Part shown: one piece after another, positions 10,192 to 18,589 of the stretch
Layout: each line of letters begins with the position of its first letter
How positions within the stretch are numbered: the stretch's first letter is position 1
Assembly (NCBI GenBank): GCA_015489765.1
Contig: WFZC01000046.1
Span: 1-51,107, forward strand
Direction: 5' to 3'
Length of the DNA: 51,107 bases
DNA from: Desulfobulbaceae bacterium
GTDB lineage: Bacteria; Desulfobacterota; Desulfobulbia; Desulfobulbales; Desulfobulbaceae
The notes under the pieces: generated by a model
What the model saw: only the letters and a program-made list of their open reading frames with translations
Database searches by the model: none
Told to the model about the DNA's origin: nothing
Translations under genes and position numbers: made by a program

Positions 10192-10383
10192 AGATGAACT
10201 CTTTAAAAGTCCAGACTATGCTTAAAGATGGCCAAGTAAAAACAATGATATACAGGTAAGCGGAGCGTAGCGGAGACTCCGAGAAGTAGTGTTTTGTGGC
10301 GGGCCTTAACTATACATGTACTATGTCTGCAAGTCGCCACAGGACACAAGACGCAGTAGATCGAAGTTTTTACGACGCCATCA
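10192..10383. repeat. MITE-like repeat, copy 2 (about 192 bp)
   Basis: Direct-orientation copy of the element at 9259-9449. It shares long identical blocks, for example GCTTAAAGATGG near the left end and the last 40 bp ending GTTTTTACGACGCCATCA. The internal hairpin is kept although both arms differ from copy 1, including a paired change from CCCT/AGGG to CTT/AAG. This suggests the structure matters. It lies 81 bp upstream of the carD start. Confidence 0.8.
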
Positions 10384-10990
10384 CGTATGAGTTACTGAAA
10401 AAATATCTGGACAGAAGGTGATTGTTGTCAGCACGCAGTATGCTCAATTTGAATGTGGAGGAGGACCATAACAACTCTGCCCTCATAACCCAACAAACAC
10501 AAAACCATCAACGACAAAAAAACTCTAGGCCACCTTGAAAAACTGCCGCCGGACCTCTGCGTCACAGAAAAATGCTCACATATCTAATATGGTGTGCTTT
10601 TTAATTTTCCTGTTCCTTGACCTCGAACGAAAATTCTAATCTTTCAAGGCACCCTCTAACCTGATAATTGATGCTTTGCTCGAATTTGCGCCGCGTTACC
10701 TGCCAACCAATAAATATTATTGCCTTTTTTCTTCCGCAGATGAGCAAAACGATCAATCCGGGTCTCAAGGATAATTACTATACCAAATTTTCCTTAAAAA
10801 AGCAAAAGGTCCCTTGTCCGGATATCTGTCTGATACACCTTCCGGTATGAGCATGACGGATGGAAAAAATTCTTCTGAATATAACGGATGGCGCCGCAAG
10901 GTCAATCCATGCAGCCCACACCGGGAAATCCTCTGATGAACCAAAATATAGGAAACAAGGATATTGTTGTTTTCTGGTACTGGTTGCGCC
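10384..10990. other. Unexplained intergenic region between pth and carD
   Basis: About 600 bp of AT-richer sequence without a convincing ORF, tRNA or terminator. A 60-codon frame on the + strand (10668-10850) has no recognisable features. It may be decayed sequence or contain an unrecognised small RNA. Confidence 0.4.
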
Positions 10991-11575
10991 TTAATTGATC
11001 CGGTTCATGCAACGCTCTATTCCCTGCTGCAGAAACAGGGTAATCGCCTCGTCGAGCTTGGGTAGCAGGTTTGTCAATGTCTTGATTTCATCGCTGGAGA
11101 ACTCAGACAACACATAATGATCCACTGGAATACCGTGCCCGTTTTCATCCCGTGGTGGTCTGCCGATACCGATTTTGACACGGGCAATATTTTTGGTTCC
11201 CAAGGCCTGGATAATCGACCGGACACCATTGTGACCACCAGCTCCGCCACCGGCAACAACTTTTACTCTGGCAAAAGGCAGGTCAAGATCATCGTGGATA
11301 ATAAGAATGTTTGCCAGGGGGATTTTAAAAAATCGAACAAACGCGGCTACACAGTTCCCGGATCTGTTCATAAAGGTCATCGGTTTTACAAGACACATCT
11401 GCTGACTGAATAATCGCTGCCTGCAGAATTCTCCAGAAAATTTCCCCTGCCAGATAGTACAGTTGGCACTGGTTGCAAAATGATCCAGCGCCATGAATCC
11501 GACATTATGGCGGGTTGTTTCATATTTTTGGCCGGGATTGCCTAATCCGACGACAAGATAATCGTTTTCAGCCAT
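10991..11575 (-). CDS. pth: Peptidyl-tRNA hydrolase
   Basis: Recycles tRNA by hydrolysing peptidyl-tRNA released from stalled ribosomes. The 194-residue protein has the N-terminal VVGLGNPGQKYETTRHNVGF motif with the catalytic His, LVKPMTFMNRSG, the DDLDLPFARVKV segment with the catalytic Asp, and GGAGGHNGVRSI. It lies downstream of rplY (ribosomal protein L25), a common pairing, but a rho-independent terminator separates the two genes. Confidence 0.97.
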   Translation of the reverse strand: MAENDYLVVGLGNPGQKYETTRHNVGFMALDHFATSANCTIWQGKFSGEFCRQRLFSQQMCLVKPMTFMNRSGNCVAAFVRFFKIPLANILIIHDDLDLPFARVKVVAGGGAGGHNGVRSIIQALGTKNIARVKIGIGRPPRDENGHGIPVDHYVLSEFSSDEIKTLTNLLPKLDEAITLFLQQGIERCMNRIN

Positions 11576-11681
11576 GGAGCTTGAGATATGGGCAAAGGAA
11601 ATTGAGGCAAACCGTTACAGGGGATCACCCGTCTTCCTGACAACCTTTTACGTCTGTAGCGGGCAACAAATGGCAGAGAAC

Positions 11682-11707
11682 AAAAAAGCCGGGAAAAATT
11701 CCCGGCT
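11682..11707 (-). terminator. Rho-independent terminator downstream of rplY
   Basis: On the minus strand an 8-bp stem AGCCGGGA / TCCCGGCT (arms 11707-11700 and 11694-11687) with a short AT loop is followed by a T run over 11687-11682. It lies about 40 bp after the rplY stop and about 107 bp before the pth start, so pth needs its own promoter or is expressed by partial readthrough. Confidence 0.8.
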
Positions 11708-11748
11708 GTGCATAATGTACCATTTTCCGGTCTTTCGGAAAAGCTGTA

Positions 11749-12306
11749 TTACTGTACCTGAACAAAGGTCATTTCAGGATCATCGAGCATGGTTACCTTG
11801 TCCGGCAATGGAAGATCGCCAAGGGTAAGTCCTGCCTCTCCCCGGTCCAACTCGGTAATATCCGCCTTTATGGAATCGGGGATATCCAGTGGACAGCCTC
11901 GCAGGCGGACACTTGTCTTGAAAACCTGCAACTCTCCACCCATATCAACCCCCCTGGCAACTCCGACAAACTCGATAGGCACAACAAAGTCAAGGGGCTT
12001 GTCAATATCTATTTCCAGAAAATCAACGTGAAGCAGCCGGTCACTAACAGGTTCTTTCTGGATCTCCTGAACCAGCACCTGGCGCACATCCTTGCTGTCA
12101 TCCTTAATCTCAAGGGTTATAACCGCATTGCGGCCATGAATGAACAGAAGATTTTTAAACAGTTCAGTGGCGTCAAACTGGAGCGGCAACGGTTCTTTGC
12201 CACCGCTGTACAGTACCGCCGGCGTCATGCCGTCCATCCGCAAACGGCGCATGGGTCCCTTGCCAAAAACAGTTCGTCGCGCTGACGGCATTGTTACCTG
12301 TAACAT
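11749..12306 (-). CDS. rplY: 50S ribosomal protein L25 (TL5/Ctc long form)
   Basis: Binds 5S rRNA in the large subunit. At 185 residues it is the two-domain form: the L25 fold (about 1-92, with ARRTVFGKGPMRRLR and PAVLYSGG) plus the C-terminal beta domain of the TL5/Ctc class (FVGVARGVDMGGELQVF and VRGCPLDIPD-like text). A Shine-Dalgarno GGAGG lies just before the ATG. A small hairpin (AACAGG / CCTGTT) lies immediately upstream and could modulate translation, but this is only a structural observation. Confidence 0.95.
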   Translation of the reverse strand: MLQVTMPSARRTVFGKGPMRRLRMDGMTPAVLYSGGKEPLPLQFDATELFKNLLFIHGRNAVITLEIKDDSKDVRQVLVQEIQKEPVSDRLLHVDFLEIDIDKPLDFVVPIEFVGVARGVDMGGELQVFKTSVRLRGCPLDIPDSIKADITELDRGEAGLTLGDLPLPDKVTMLDDPEMTFVQVQ

Positions 12307-12434
12307 TAGAAACCTCCTTCTCTAACAGGACCAAACCTGTTGACAAAAAATGAAATATTTCAATAATCGGGATGAGGACTGCTGAGAAATAAACAACTAT
12401 CCACCGTTAACTTGAGTAACTTTACTGTAAAAAA

Positions 12435-13373
12435 CTATACAAACAGATAGCTTACCGAGTCCTCCGCATGTATTCTTCGAATGGCCTCGCCAAGCAGCTC
12501 GCCAACGGACAGCACGGTTATTTTTGAACATTTAGCGGTCTTGTCCCGCAGGGGAATGGAGTTGGTGACCACAAGTGATTTTATACAGGAATCATTAAGC
12601 CGATCTATGGCCGGTCCGGAAAGCACCGCATGGGAACAGCAGGCATGTACCTCACTGGCCCCGTTTTCCTTCAGCTTGGTTGCAGCCCCGCACAGGGTTC
12701 CGGCCGTATCAACCATGTCATCCAGCAAAATAGCTGTTTTTCCTTCCACATTGCCAATAACGTGCATGGCTTCACACTCATTGGCCCGTTCACGACGTTT
12801 ATCAATAATGGCAAGTCCGCAGTTCAACCTCTTGGCAAAGGCCCTGGTCCTTTCAACGCCGCCTGCATCCGGAGAAACCATGACCACGTTCTCAAAACTG
12901 TCACGGATGTATTTCAACATGATCGGGGCCGCATAAAGATGGTCCACGGGGATATTGAAAAATCCCTGTATCTGGCCGGCATGGAGATCCATACAGAGGA
13001 CCCGGCGTGTACCAACGGCCATCAGCATTTCGGCCACGGCTTTTGCGGTAATCGGGACACGAGGCCGTACCTTCCGATCCTGGCGGGCATAGCCGTAATA
13101 GGGCATTACCGCGGTAATCCTGCGTGCGGAAGCCCGGCGCAGAGCATCAACCATGATCAGCAATTCCATCAGATGGTCATTGACCGGTGTGCAGGTGGGC
13201 TGAATCACAAAGACATCGGTTCCCCGAACATTTTCACCTATCTCCACGGAAACTTCGCCATCCGAAAACTGTTTTACCTCGGCTGCTCCGAGGGGCATGT
13301 CAAGGTAGCGACAAATTTCCCCGGCAATTTCGGGATTTGCATTTCCTGAAAAAATTTTCATAATATTGGGCAT
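12435..13373 (-). CDS. prs: Ribose-phosphate pyrophosphokinase
   Basis: Makes PRPP from ribose-5-phosphate and ATP, feeding purine, pyrimidine, His and Trp synthesis. The 312 residues are standard for class I enzymes. The N-terminal [22 protein letters not shown], the [20 protein letters not shown] region, the flexible-loop [17 protein letters not shown], and the PRPP-binding loop [11 protein letters not shown] are all present. It lies between rplY and tRNA-Gln/ispE, a familiar order in Proteobacteria and Desulfobacterota. Confidence 0.97.
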   Translation of the reverse strand: MPNIMKIFSGNANPEIAGEICRYLDMPLGAAEVKQFSDGEVSVEIGENVRGTDVFVIQPTCTPVNDHLMELLIMVDALRRASARRITAVMPYYGYARQDRKVRPRVPITAKAVAEMLMAVGTRRVLCMDLHAGQIQGFFNIPVDHLYAAPIMLKYIRDSFENVVMVSPDAGGVERTRAFAKRLNCGLAIIDKRRERANECEAMHVIGNVEGKTAILLDDMVDTAGTLCGAATKLKENGASEVHACCSHAVLSGPAIDRLNDSCIKSLVVTNSIPLRDKTAKCSKITVLSVGELLGEAIRRIHAEDSVSYLFV

Positions 13374-13483
13374 ATCAGAGCCTCTTCTCCACCTTTCGGC
13401 CGGACAACTCCAACCCCTCCAGCCACTGTGAACGGTTGAAAATTACCTGGATACCAGTAGAACGTCCGCACTATCAGGAATAA

Positions 13484-13558
13484 TGGCTGGGGCGGAGGGA
13501 TTCGAACCCCCGAATGCAAGGATCAAAACCTTGTGTCTTACCGCTTGACGACGCCCCA
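13484..13558 (-). tRNA. tRNA-Gln (anticodon TTG)
   Basis: On the minus strand the acceptor TGGGGCG pairs with CGCCCCA. The D arm, the anticodon stem CAAGG/CCTTG with loop TTTTGAT (anticodon TTG), and the T arm with GGTTCGAATCC are all in place. The discriminator is G and CCA is encoded. It lies 9 bp downstream of ispE. A glnS gene in the same window implies direct glutaminylation. Confidence 0.96.
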
Positions 13559-13567
13559 ATCCTCATA

Positions 13568-14503
13568 TTACCCATTCCCTGTAAGCGATAAAAAACGGTT
13601 CCAGTCTTTATGTAACGGCTGAACAAGAAATACCTGCTCGTAAGTCTTTCGCATCTGTTCATAACAGGCAGCAGCCTGTTTTTGTCCACCTTGTGCAAAA
13701 AGGGCAAAAACCGTTGGTCCGGAACCACTCATCAAGGCGGATGAAGCACCTGCAGCCAACAGTTGCCTTTTAATATCATTTATTTCCCTAAACAGGGATA
13801 CTGTAACTTCCTCAAGATCGTTTCGCACGTCACAGGGCTGAAAAGACCGATTCAAGAAAGGATTTTCCCTGTTTAGCAGACCATTGAAATGCGAATTTGT
13901 CAGGTTAATTTTTTTTTCATCCAATGTCAATGCTAAATTCTCATAAATCAATTTTGTCGACACGGAAAAACCTGGATTAACCAATACTACGCATTCACCG
14001 TCAAACCCTTTGGCCCGGGTCAACCGGTCACCTATGCCCGTTGCCCAGGAAACCGGCCAATCATGGACAAACAGAGGGACATCGGCCCCGAGTTGCACAC
14101 TGACGGCGGCGAGCTCATCCCTTGGAATCCTTGTTTGGCAGAGCCTGTCAAGACCGACCAGAACTGCTGCCGCATCACTGCTGCCGCCTCCCAGACCCGC
14201 GGCAATGGGGATATTCTTGCAAAGGGTGATCCGGGCGCCGCAGGCAGCGGGCAACCTGTCCGCATAGGTCGTAAAAAAAAATTGGGCCGCCCGCAGGGCT
14301 ATATTCCCCTCATCCCGGGGCAGATCACTGTCTGGACAGTGCAACGAAACAGTACCGGTTGTGATCTCAATCTCAAGGGTGTCACAGAGATCAAGCTTCT
14401 GCATGAGCGATGCCAGGAGATGATAGCCATCATCCCGGCGCCCCAGGACCTGGAGATAGAGGTTGATTTTCGCCGGTGCCTGTACCCGGATTGCTGTTGA
14501 CAT
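13568..14503 (-). CDS. ispE: 4-diphosphocytidyl-2-C-methyl-D-erythritol kinase
   Basis: GHMP kinase of the non-mevalonate (MEP) isoprenoid pathway that phosphorylates the 2-hydroxyl of CDP-ME. The N-terminal QAPAKINLYLQV and the glycine-rich ATP loop PIAAGLGGGSSDAAAVL are diagnostic, and the C-terminal LMSGSGPTVFALF is the third GHMP motif. I use the ATG at 14503 (311 residues). A TTG at 14518 would add five residues and is less likely. It follows the DUF1844 gene closely and precedes tRNA-Gln. Confidence 0.94.
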   Translation of the reverse strand: MSTAIRVQAPAKINLYLQVLGRRDDGYHLLASLMQKLDLCDTLEIEITTGTVSLHCPDSDLPRDEGNIALRAAQFFFTTYADRLPAACGARITLCKNIPIAAGLGGGSSDAAAVLVGLDRLCQTRIPRDELAAVSVQLGADVPLFVHDWPVSWATGIGDRLTRAKGFDGECVVLVNPGFSVSTKLIYENLALTLDEKKINLTNSHFNGLLNRENPFLNRSFQPCDVRNDLEEVTVSLFREINDIKRQLLAAGASSALMSGSGPTVFALFAQGGQKQAAACYEQMRKTYEQVFLVQPLHKDWNRFLSLTGNG

Positions 14504-14529
14504 GATGACGATTGGCAACTGTTGTTCTG

Positions 14530-14850
14530 TTACCTTTCCCGGCAGGTCTGAACAAAACGCATTTTCAGTTCATACACGATCCTGGTCAGCAATTCTCCCT
14601 CCTCATTGCTCAGGTTGCCCTGTGTTTTTTCCTTGAGAAGCGCCAGGGTATCTATCGCGTTTTTGGCAAGATCAAGATCAACACTTTTCCTGCCGGTCTC
14701 CGGGTCGCCGATTTCTCCAAGATGATAGAGAGCAGAGGTGTTCAACGAGAGAACAAACGAGGAAAAGGTGACCTCAGGCATAACGCATTTGCCTGCACTG
14801 TTACGGACCTTACCATCCGGACATCCACAACTGTTATCCTGTTCAGCCAT
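14530..14850 (-). CDS. DUF1844 domain protein
   Basis: Small 106-residue protein of unknown function. The core (about 26-100), with the SFVLSLNTSALYHLGEI segment and a helical NAIDTLALLKEKTQGNLS stretch, matches DUF1844 as I know it from Desulfobacterota and Planctomycetes. The N-terminal 25 residues contain three Cys (CGC and KCV) not obviously part of that core and could bind a metal. GAGG lies upstream of the ATG. It sits just upstream of ispE and is probably co-transcribed with it. Confidence 0.8.
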   Translation of the reverse strand: MAEQDNSCGCPDGKVRNSAGKCVMPEVTFSSFVLSLNTSALYHLGEIGDPETGRKSVDLDLAKNAIDTLALLKEKTQGNLSNEEGELLTRIVYELKMRFVQTCRER

Positions 14851-14928
14851 CTTAACCTACCTCGCTACTATGGTGTTTCGGCCTGACAAAAGACGGAAAA
14901 ACCTGAATATTCTGATCCATTATATCTA

Positions 14929-15020
14929 TCCGAAAATAGCCCGCGTAGCTGTGTCCTTTCGGACTATTTTCATCATTTGTTGTGACTGGGACGGTAAGTT
15001 ATGGTCCAGCCATGCTGGTT
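14929..15020 (-). repeat. Palindromic repeat family 2, copy A (minus orientation)
   Basis: About 92 bp, also found at 16775-16869 and 50255-50343. In the reference orientation it starts with the CCAGCATGGCTGG palindrome, continues through CACAACAAATGATG, and ends with a hairpin in which GAAAATAG pairs with CTATTTTC around a TCCGAAAGGA mini-hairpin. Copy A lies downstream of serA in the opposite orientation to copy B. A fragment of the palindrome region recurs at about 15090-15105. Confidence 0.75.
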
Positions 15021-15024
15021 CATC

Positions 15025-15050
15025 TAAAAACAGGATTACGCCTGTTTTTT
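15025..15050 (-). terminator. Terminator downstream of serA
   Basis: An AAAACAGG / CCTGTTTT stem with a 6-nt loop has an A run on one side and a T run on the other, so it could work on both strands. On the minus strand it lies about 50 bp after the serA stop codon and reads CCTGTTTTTAG. Confidence 0.65.
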
Positions 15051-15100
15051 AACCTAACCTCTGATTCTCATGGTTTATTGTGCCGCCAAGCCATGCTGGT

Positions 15101-16699
15101 TTATCCATCATAGGGTGGCAGCTCAAGAACCATGGCACTGTCAATATCGGCAAGCTCACCCACCCGCGCCAGAAGATCATTATCAACCAGGGTGTCGGTA
15201 TTGAGCAGAATCACATTCTGGTTGGAGGCCTTTTCCCTGCCGACCGTCATGCGCGAGATATTGACGCCATGCTTGCCAAGCGTGGTACCCAGCGCCCCGA
15301 TTACCCCTGGCACATCCTTATTGTAAACCAGCAGCATAGGCCCGGCAGGCAGGGCTTCCAGGCGGAAGGAATTGAGCCGGACAAGACGGGGCTCTTTTTT
15401 TCCAAACACCGTGCCGGCAAGCATGTTTTCTCCCTCGGTCGTTTTGACGGTAACCCGGAGGAGATTGGTAAAATCTTCGGCCTGCTGTGTTTTTGACTCA
15501 ACGACCTTGATCCCCCGTTCCTTGGCAATCAGAGGTGCATTGACGAAATTGACCGCATCCTGAAGAATGGGGGTAAACAATCCCTTGAGCAGGGCGACTG
15601 TCACCGGCCCGGTGTCCTGGTCGGCAAGATCACCGGAAAATTCCAGATTGACCTCTTCCACGCTGCCCCTGGCAATCTGCATGTGCAGGGAGCCAAGCAT
15701 CTCACCAAGGCTGATATAGGGTCCGACTTTGGCAAGGACCTCATCGCTGACAGAGGGGACATTCACGGCATTGCGGACCGCTCCCTTGAGCAGGTAATCG
15801 GCCACCTGCTCGGCAATGGCGGAGGCCACGTTTTCCTGGGCCTCGCTGGTGGATGCCCCGAGGTGCGGGGTACAGATAAAATTTTTCAGTCCCAGCAGCG
15901 GCGTATCCTCCAGGGTGGTCGGCTCCTTTTCAAACACATCAAGGGCGGCGCCGGCAATCCGCCCTTCGGACAGGGCATCAAACAGGGCCTGCTCATCGAG
16001 AACTCCGCCGCGGGCACAGTCGATGAACATGGCATCCTTTTTCATATTGTTGAAAAATTCGGTGGATAAAAGATGACGAGTTCCCTTGGTCAACGGCGTG
16101 TGGACACTGATAAAATCGGACCGTCTGGCAAGTTCGTTGAGTTCGACAAGCTCAACTCCCAGTTTTTCCACCAGTTCAGGCGGCATAAATGGATCATAGG
16201 CAATAACCTTCATCTGCAGTCCATGGGCCCGGGTGCTGACAATGGACCCAATCCGGCCAATACCGACGATTCCCAGGGTCTTGCCGGTCACTTCCCGGCC
16301 CATAAAACTCTTTTTCTCCCACTTTCCCGCCTTCATGGAAGCCGTGGCCTGGGGAATATTTCTGGCCAGGGACATCATCATGGCAATGGCATGCTCGGCA
16401 GCCGTGGTCGCGTTGCCGTCCGGGGCGTTCATCACCACGATCCCCTTTTGGCTGGCCGCGGGAATATCAACGTTGTCCAGCCCGATACCGGCACGACCTA
16501 CCACTTTCAATTTGGTGGCTGCCTCAATGATATCTTCTCGAACCTTGGTGGCACTGCGAATGACAAGACCGTCATATTCAGGAATAATGGCCTTGAGTTC
16601 TTCAGGCGGCAGACCGGTTTTGACATCAACCTCCAGGCCAGCTTCCCGAAGAATCTTTTCACCGATGGGCGCCAGGTTATCACTTATCAATACTTTCAT
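15101..16699 (-). CDS. serA: D-3-phosphoglycerate dehydrogenase
   Basis: Oxidises 3-phosphoglycerate to 3-phosphohydroxypyruvate, the first step of serine synthesis. At 532 residues it is the long form: a substrate-binding domain, a nucleotide-binding domain (GKTLGIVGIGRIGSIV), catalytic motifs (CARGGVLDEQAL, and CTPHLGASTSEAQ with the catalytic His), an ASB domain, and a C-terminal ACT domain (NKDVPGVIGALGTTLGKHG) for serine feedback. GGGGGAGA precedes the ATG. Serine is a one-carbon donor for THF, which links the gene to the folate pathway in this window. Repeat family 2 copies lie upstream and downstream. Confidence 0.97.
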   Translation of the reverse strand: MKVLISDNLAPIGEKILREAGLEVDVKTGLPPEELKAIIPEYDGLVIRSATKVREDIIEAATKLKVVGRAGIGLDNVDIPAASQKGIVVMNAPDGNATTAAEHAIAMMMSLARNIPQATASMKAGKWEKKSFMGREVTGKTLGIVGIGRIGSIVSTRAHGLQMKVIAYDPFMPPELVEKLGVELVELNELARRSDFISVHTPLTKGTRHLLSTEFFNNMKKDAMFIDCARGGVLDEQALFDALSEGRIAGAALDVFEKEPTTLEDTPLLGLKNFICTPHLGASTSEAQENVASAIAEQVADYLLKGAVRNAVNVPSVSDEVLAKVGPYISLGEMLGSLHMQIARGSVEEVNLEFSGDLADQDTGPVTVALLKGLFTPILQDAVNFVNAPLIAKERGIKVVESKTQQAEDFTNLLRVTVKTTEGENMLAGTVFGKKEPRLVRLNSFRLEALPAGPMLLVYNKDVPGVIGALGTTLGKHGVNISRMTVGREKASNQNVILLNTDTLVDNDLLARVGELADIDSAMVLELPPYDG

Positions 16700-16774
16700 T
16701 GTACTCTCCCCCAGGCGGAAATTATCCGACTTCAGTCTTCTGTTTGCAAATCCTCAGTTCTCCGGTTTTCAGCT

Positions 16775-16869
16775 AATCCAGCATAGCTGGACCATATTTT
16801 ACCGTTCCAGCCACAACAAATAATGAAAATATCCCGAAAGGACTCAGCTACGCGGGCTATTTTCGGATA
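16775..16869 (+). repeat. Palindromic repeat family 2, copy B (plus orientation)
   Basis: Second copy of the 95-bp repeat, opposite in orientation to copy A, so that serA is bracketed by an inverted pair. The palindrome reads CCAGCATAGCTGG here. The hairpin arm GAAAATATCCC differs by one base from the pairing partner of GGGCTATTTTC. Confidence 0.75.
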
Positions 16870-17027
16870 AAATTATTATTGCTTTTTACCTGTGAAGCAG
16901 GAACTATAACGGTATTGTCGCAAGCAGACAATACTAAAAACCAAAAACCGTCTCACTGTCTGCGAAACAGTCCGGTGATTGTTTACACGCTTGCATCTTT
17001 ATCTTCAAGTGGCTATAGAAACACTTT

Positions 17028-17062
17028 CCCGATCCTGTTACAGATGCATACATCGGGTTTTT
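17028..17062 (+). terminator. Terminator-like hairpin in the gltX leader (candidate attenuator)
   Basis: CCCGAT (17028-17033) pairs with ATCGGG (17052-17057), followed directly by TTTTT and an AT-rich tail. A nested CTG-TTA-CAG lies in the loop. It ends about 31 bp before the gltX ATG. No plus-strand gene lies upstream for it to terminate, so it would act within the gltX-glnS leader. Confidence 0.5.
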
Positions 17063-17093
17063 AATTATATTTTTATTAGCATGAGGAACGAAA

Positions 17094-18575
17094 ATGACCG
17101 AAGTCAGGGTTCGCTTTCCCCCCAGTCCCACCGGATATCTTCACATTGGCGGCGCCAGGACCGCTCTGCTCAACTGGTTGTGGGCAAGAAAAAATAACGG
17201 CAAACTTATCCTGCGCATTGAAGATACCGATGCAGACCGTTCCACCCAAGAATCCATTGCCGGCATTATTGACGGCCTGACCTGGCTTGGTCTTGACTGG
17301 GACGAGGGGCCCTACTTTCAGACCGAATTTTCCAAGGATCATCAGCAGGCCGCCCAAAAGTTGCTTGATTCCGGCCACGCCTACAAATGTTTCTGCACAA
17401 GGGAAGAGCTGGAGAAAAAACGCGAGGCCGCCCTTGCCGCCAAAAAGGACGTCCGCTACGACGGCACCTGTCGGCACCTTACCCCTGAACAGATAAGGGA
17501 AAAAGAGGAAATGGGTCTGCCCTCGGTCATCCGTTTCAAGGTGCCGCAAAAAGAAGGCGTGGTTGCCTATGAAGACAAGGTGCTGGGGACCATTGAACGG
17601 GCATACTCGGATATCGAGGATTTTGTCATTGTCCGCTCCAATGGCAAACCTCTTTATTTGCTTTGTAACGTGGTTGATGATATCAGGGACCGTATCACTC
17701 ATATTATCAGGGGCCAGGATCACATGACCAACACCAGCAGACAGGTACTTCTTTATCAGGCCTTGGGCGCGCCGATCCCTGTTTTCGCGCACATGCCGCT
17801 CACCCTGGATCTGCAGAAGAAAAAGATATCCAAACGCAGTCATGGTGAAATCGTTTCCGTCCAATTCTACCGGGAAAAGGGCTTTCTGCCCTGGGCCCTG
17901 TGCAATTTCCTGGTTCTGTTGGGTTGGAATCCGGGCACTGACCAGGAAATATTCAGTCGGGAAGAACTCATTGAGGCCTTTACCCTTGAACGTATATCCA
18001 AGGTTAATTCGGTCTTTAATTACCAGAAAGGCAATGCCAAATTTTTTACCGATCCTAAGCTTATTGCCATCAATGAGCACTATCTGCGCTCCATGGAGAT
18101 CACTGAACTTGCGCAACTGGTCAAAAAGGAACTTGAAGCGGAAGGATTATGGGATGAGGCCTATGAAGGGGAAAAGCAGGACTGGTTCCTTGCCACCATT
18201 GATCTGATCCGTGACCGTTTTCACACGCTTAAGGATTTTACCACCGCCGGCAGGGCCTATTTCAGTGATGACTATGAGATAATGGCCAAGCCGTTGAAAA
18301 AAAATATCCTGAAACATCCGGAGTTGAAAACCTGGCTGCCGCAGCTTGGCCAGAGGTTGGGCGAACTGGAGTCATTTACCGAGGAGGAGGTGGAACGGGT
18401 AAGCCGGGAAATGGCTGCCGAGCTGGGCATAAAACCCGGCATTCTCATAAACGGCATGCGCACCGTGTTGACCGGCCAGCTGGCAGGGCCATCCATGTTT
18501 GCCGTCCTGGTGGCCCTGGGCAGGGAAACAGTGGTACGGCGGCTGCGGAACATCGACCACCTCTATGAAGCTTAA
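17094..18575 (+). CDS. gltX: Glutamyl-tRNA synthetase
   Basis: Class I synthetase charging tRNA-Glu. The 493 residues contain the HIGH-type motif ([20 protein letters not shown]) near the N-terminus and the KMSKS-type motif KISKRSHGE at about 245. CFC occurs in the zinc-binding-like region (CFCTREEL), and the C-terminal helical anticodon-binding domain is present. GAGG lies 7 nt before the ATG. It is followed 14 bp later by glnS and probably forms an operon with it. A dedicated glutaminyl-tRNA synthetase next door suggests this enzyme is discriminating; this is inferred from context. Confidence 0.96.
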   Translation: MTEVRVRFPPSPTGYLHIGGARTALLNWLWARKNNGKLILRIEDTDADRSTQESIAGIIDGLTWLGLDWDEGPYFQTEFSKDHQQAAQKLLDSGHAYKCFCTREELEKKREAALAAKKDVRYDGTCRHLTPEQIREKEEMGLPSVIRFKVPQKEGVVAYEDKVLGTIERAYSDIEDFVIVRSNGKPLYLLCNVVDDIRDRITHIIRGQDHMTNTSRQVLLYQALGAPIPVFAHMPLTLDLQKKKISKRSHGEIVSVQFYREKGFLPWALCNFLVLLGWNPGTDQEIFSREELIEAFTLERISKVNSVFNYQKGNAKFFTDPKLIAINEHYLRSMEITELAQLVKKELEAEGLWDEAYEGEKQDWFLATIDLIRDRFHTLKDFTTAGRAYFSDDYEIMAKPLKKNILKHPELKTWLPQLGQRLGELESFTEEEVERVSREMAAELGIKPGILINGMRTVLTGQLAGPSMFAVLVALGRETVVRRLRNIDHLYEA

Positions 18576-18589
18576 CCGACAGAAACACC

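Larger units (their letters stand above)
16700..17093. other. Divergent intergenic region between serA and gltX
   Basis: This 394-bp region contains palindromic repeat copy B (16775-16869). On the + strand it also contains a perfect 7-bp hairpin TATTGTC/GACAATA (16913-16933), a 5-bp hairpin ACTGT/ACAGT (16955-16971), and a terminator-like hairpin just upstream of gltX (17028-17062). No ORF is supported. Confidence 0.6.

Noticed and set aside
10668-10850. 60-codon plus-strand ORF between pth and carD
   Set aside because: No ribosome site, low-complexity composition, no recognisable features.
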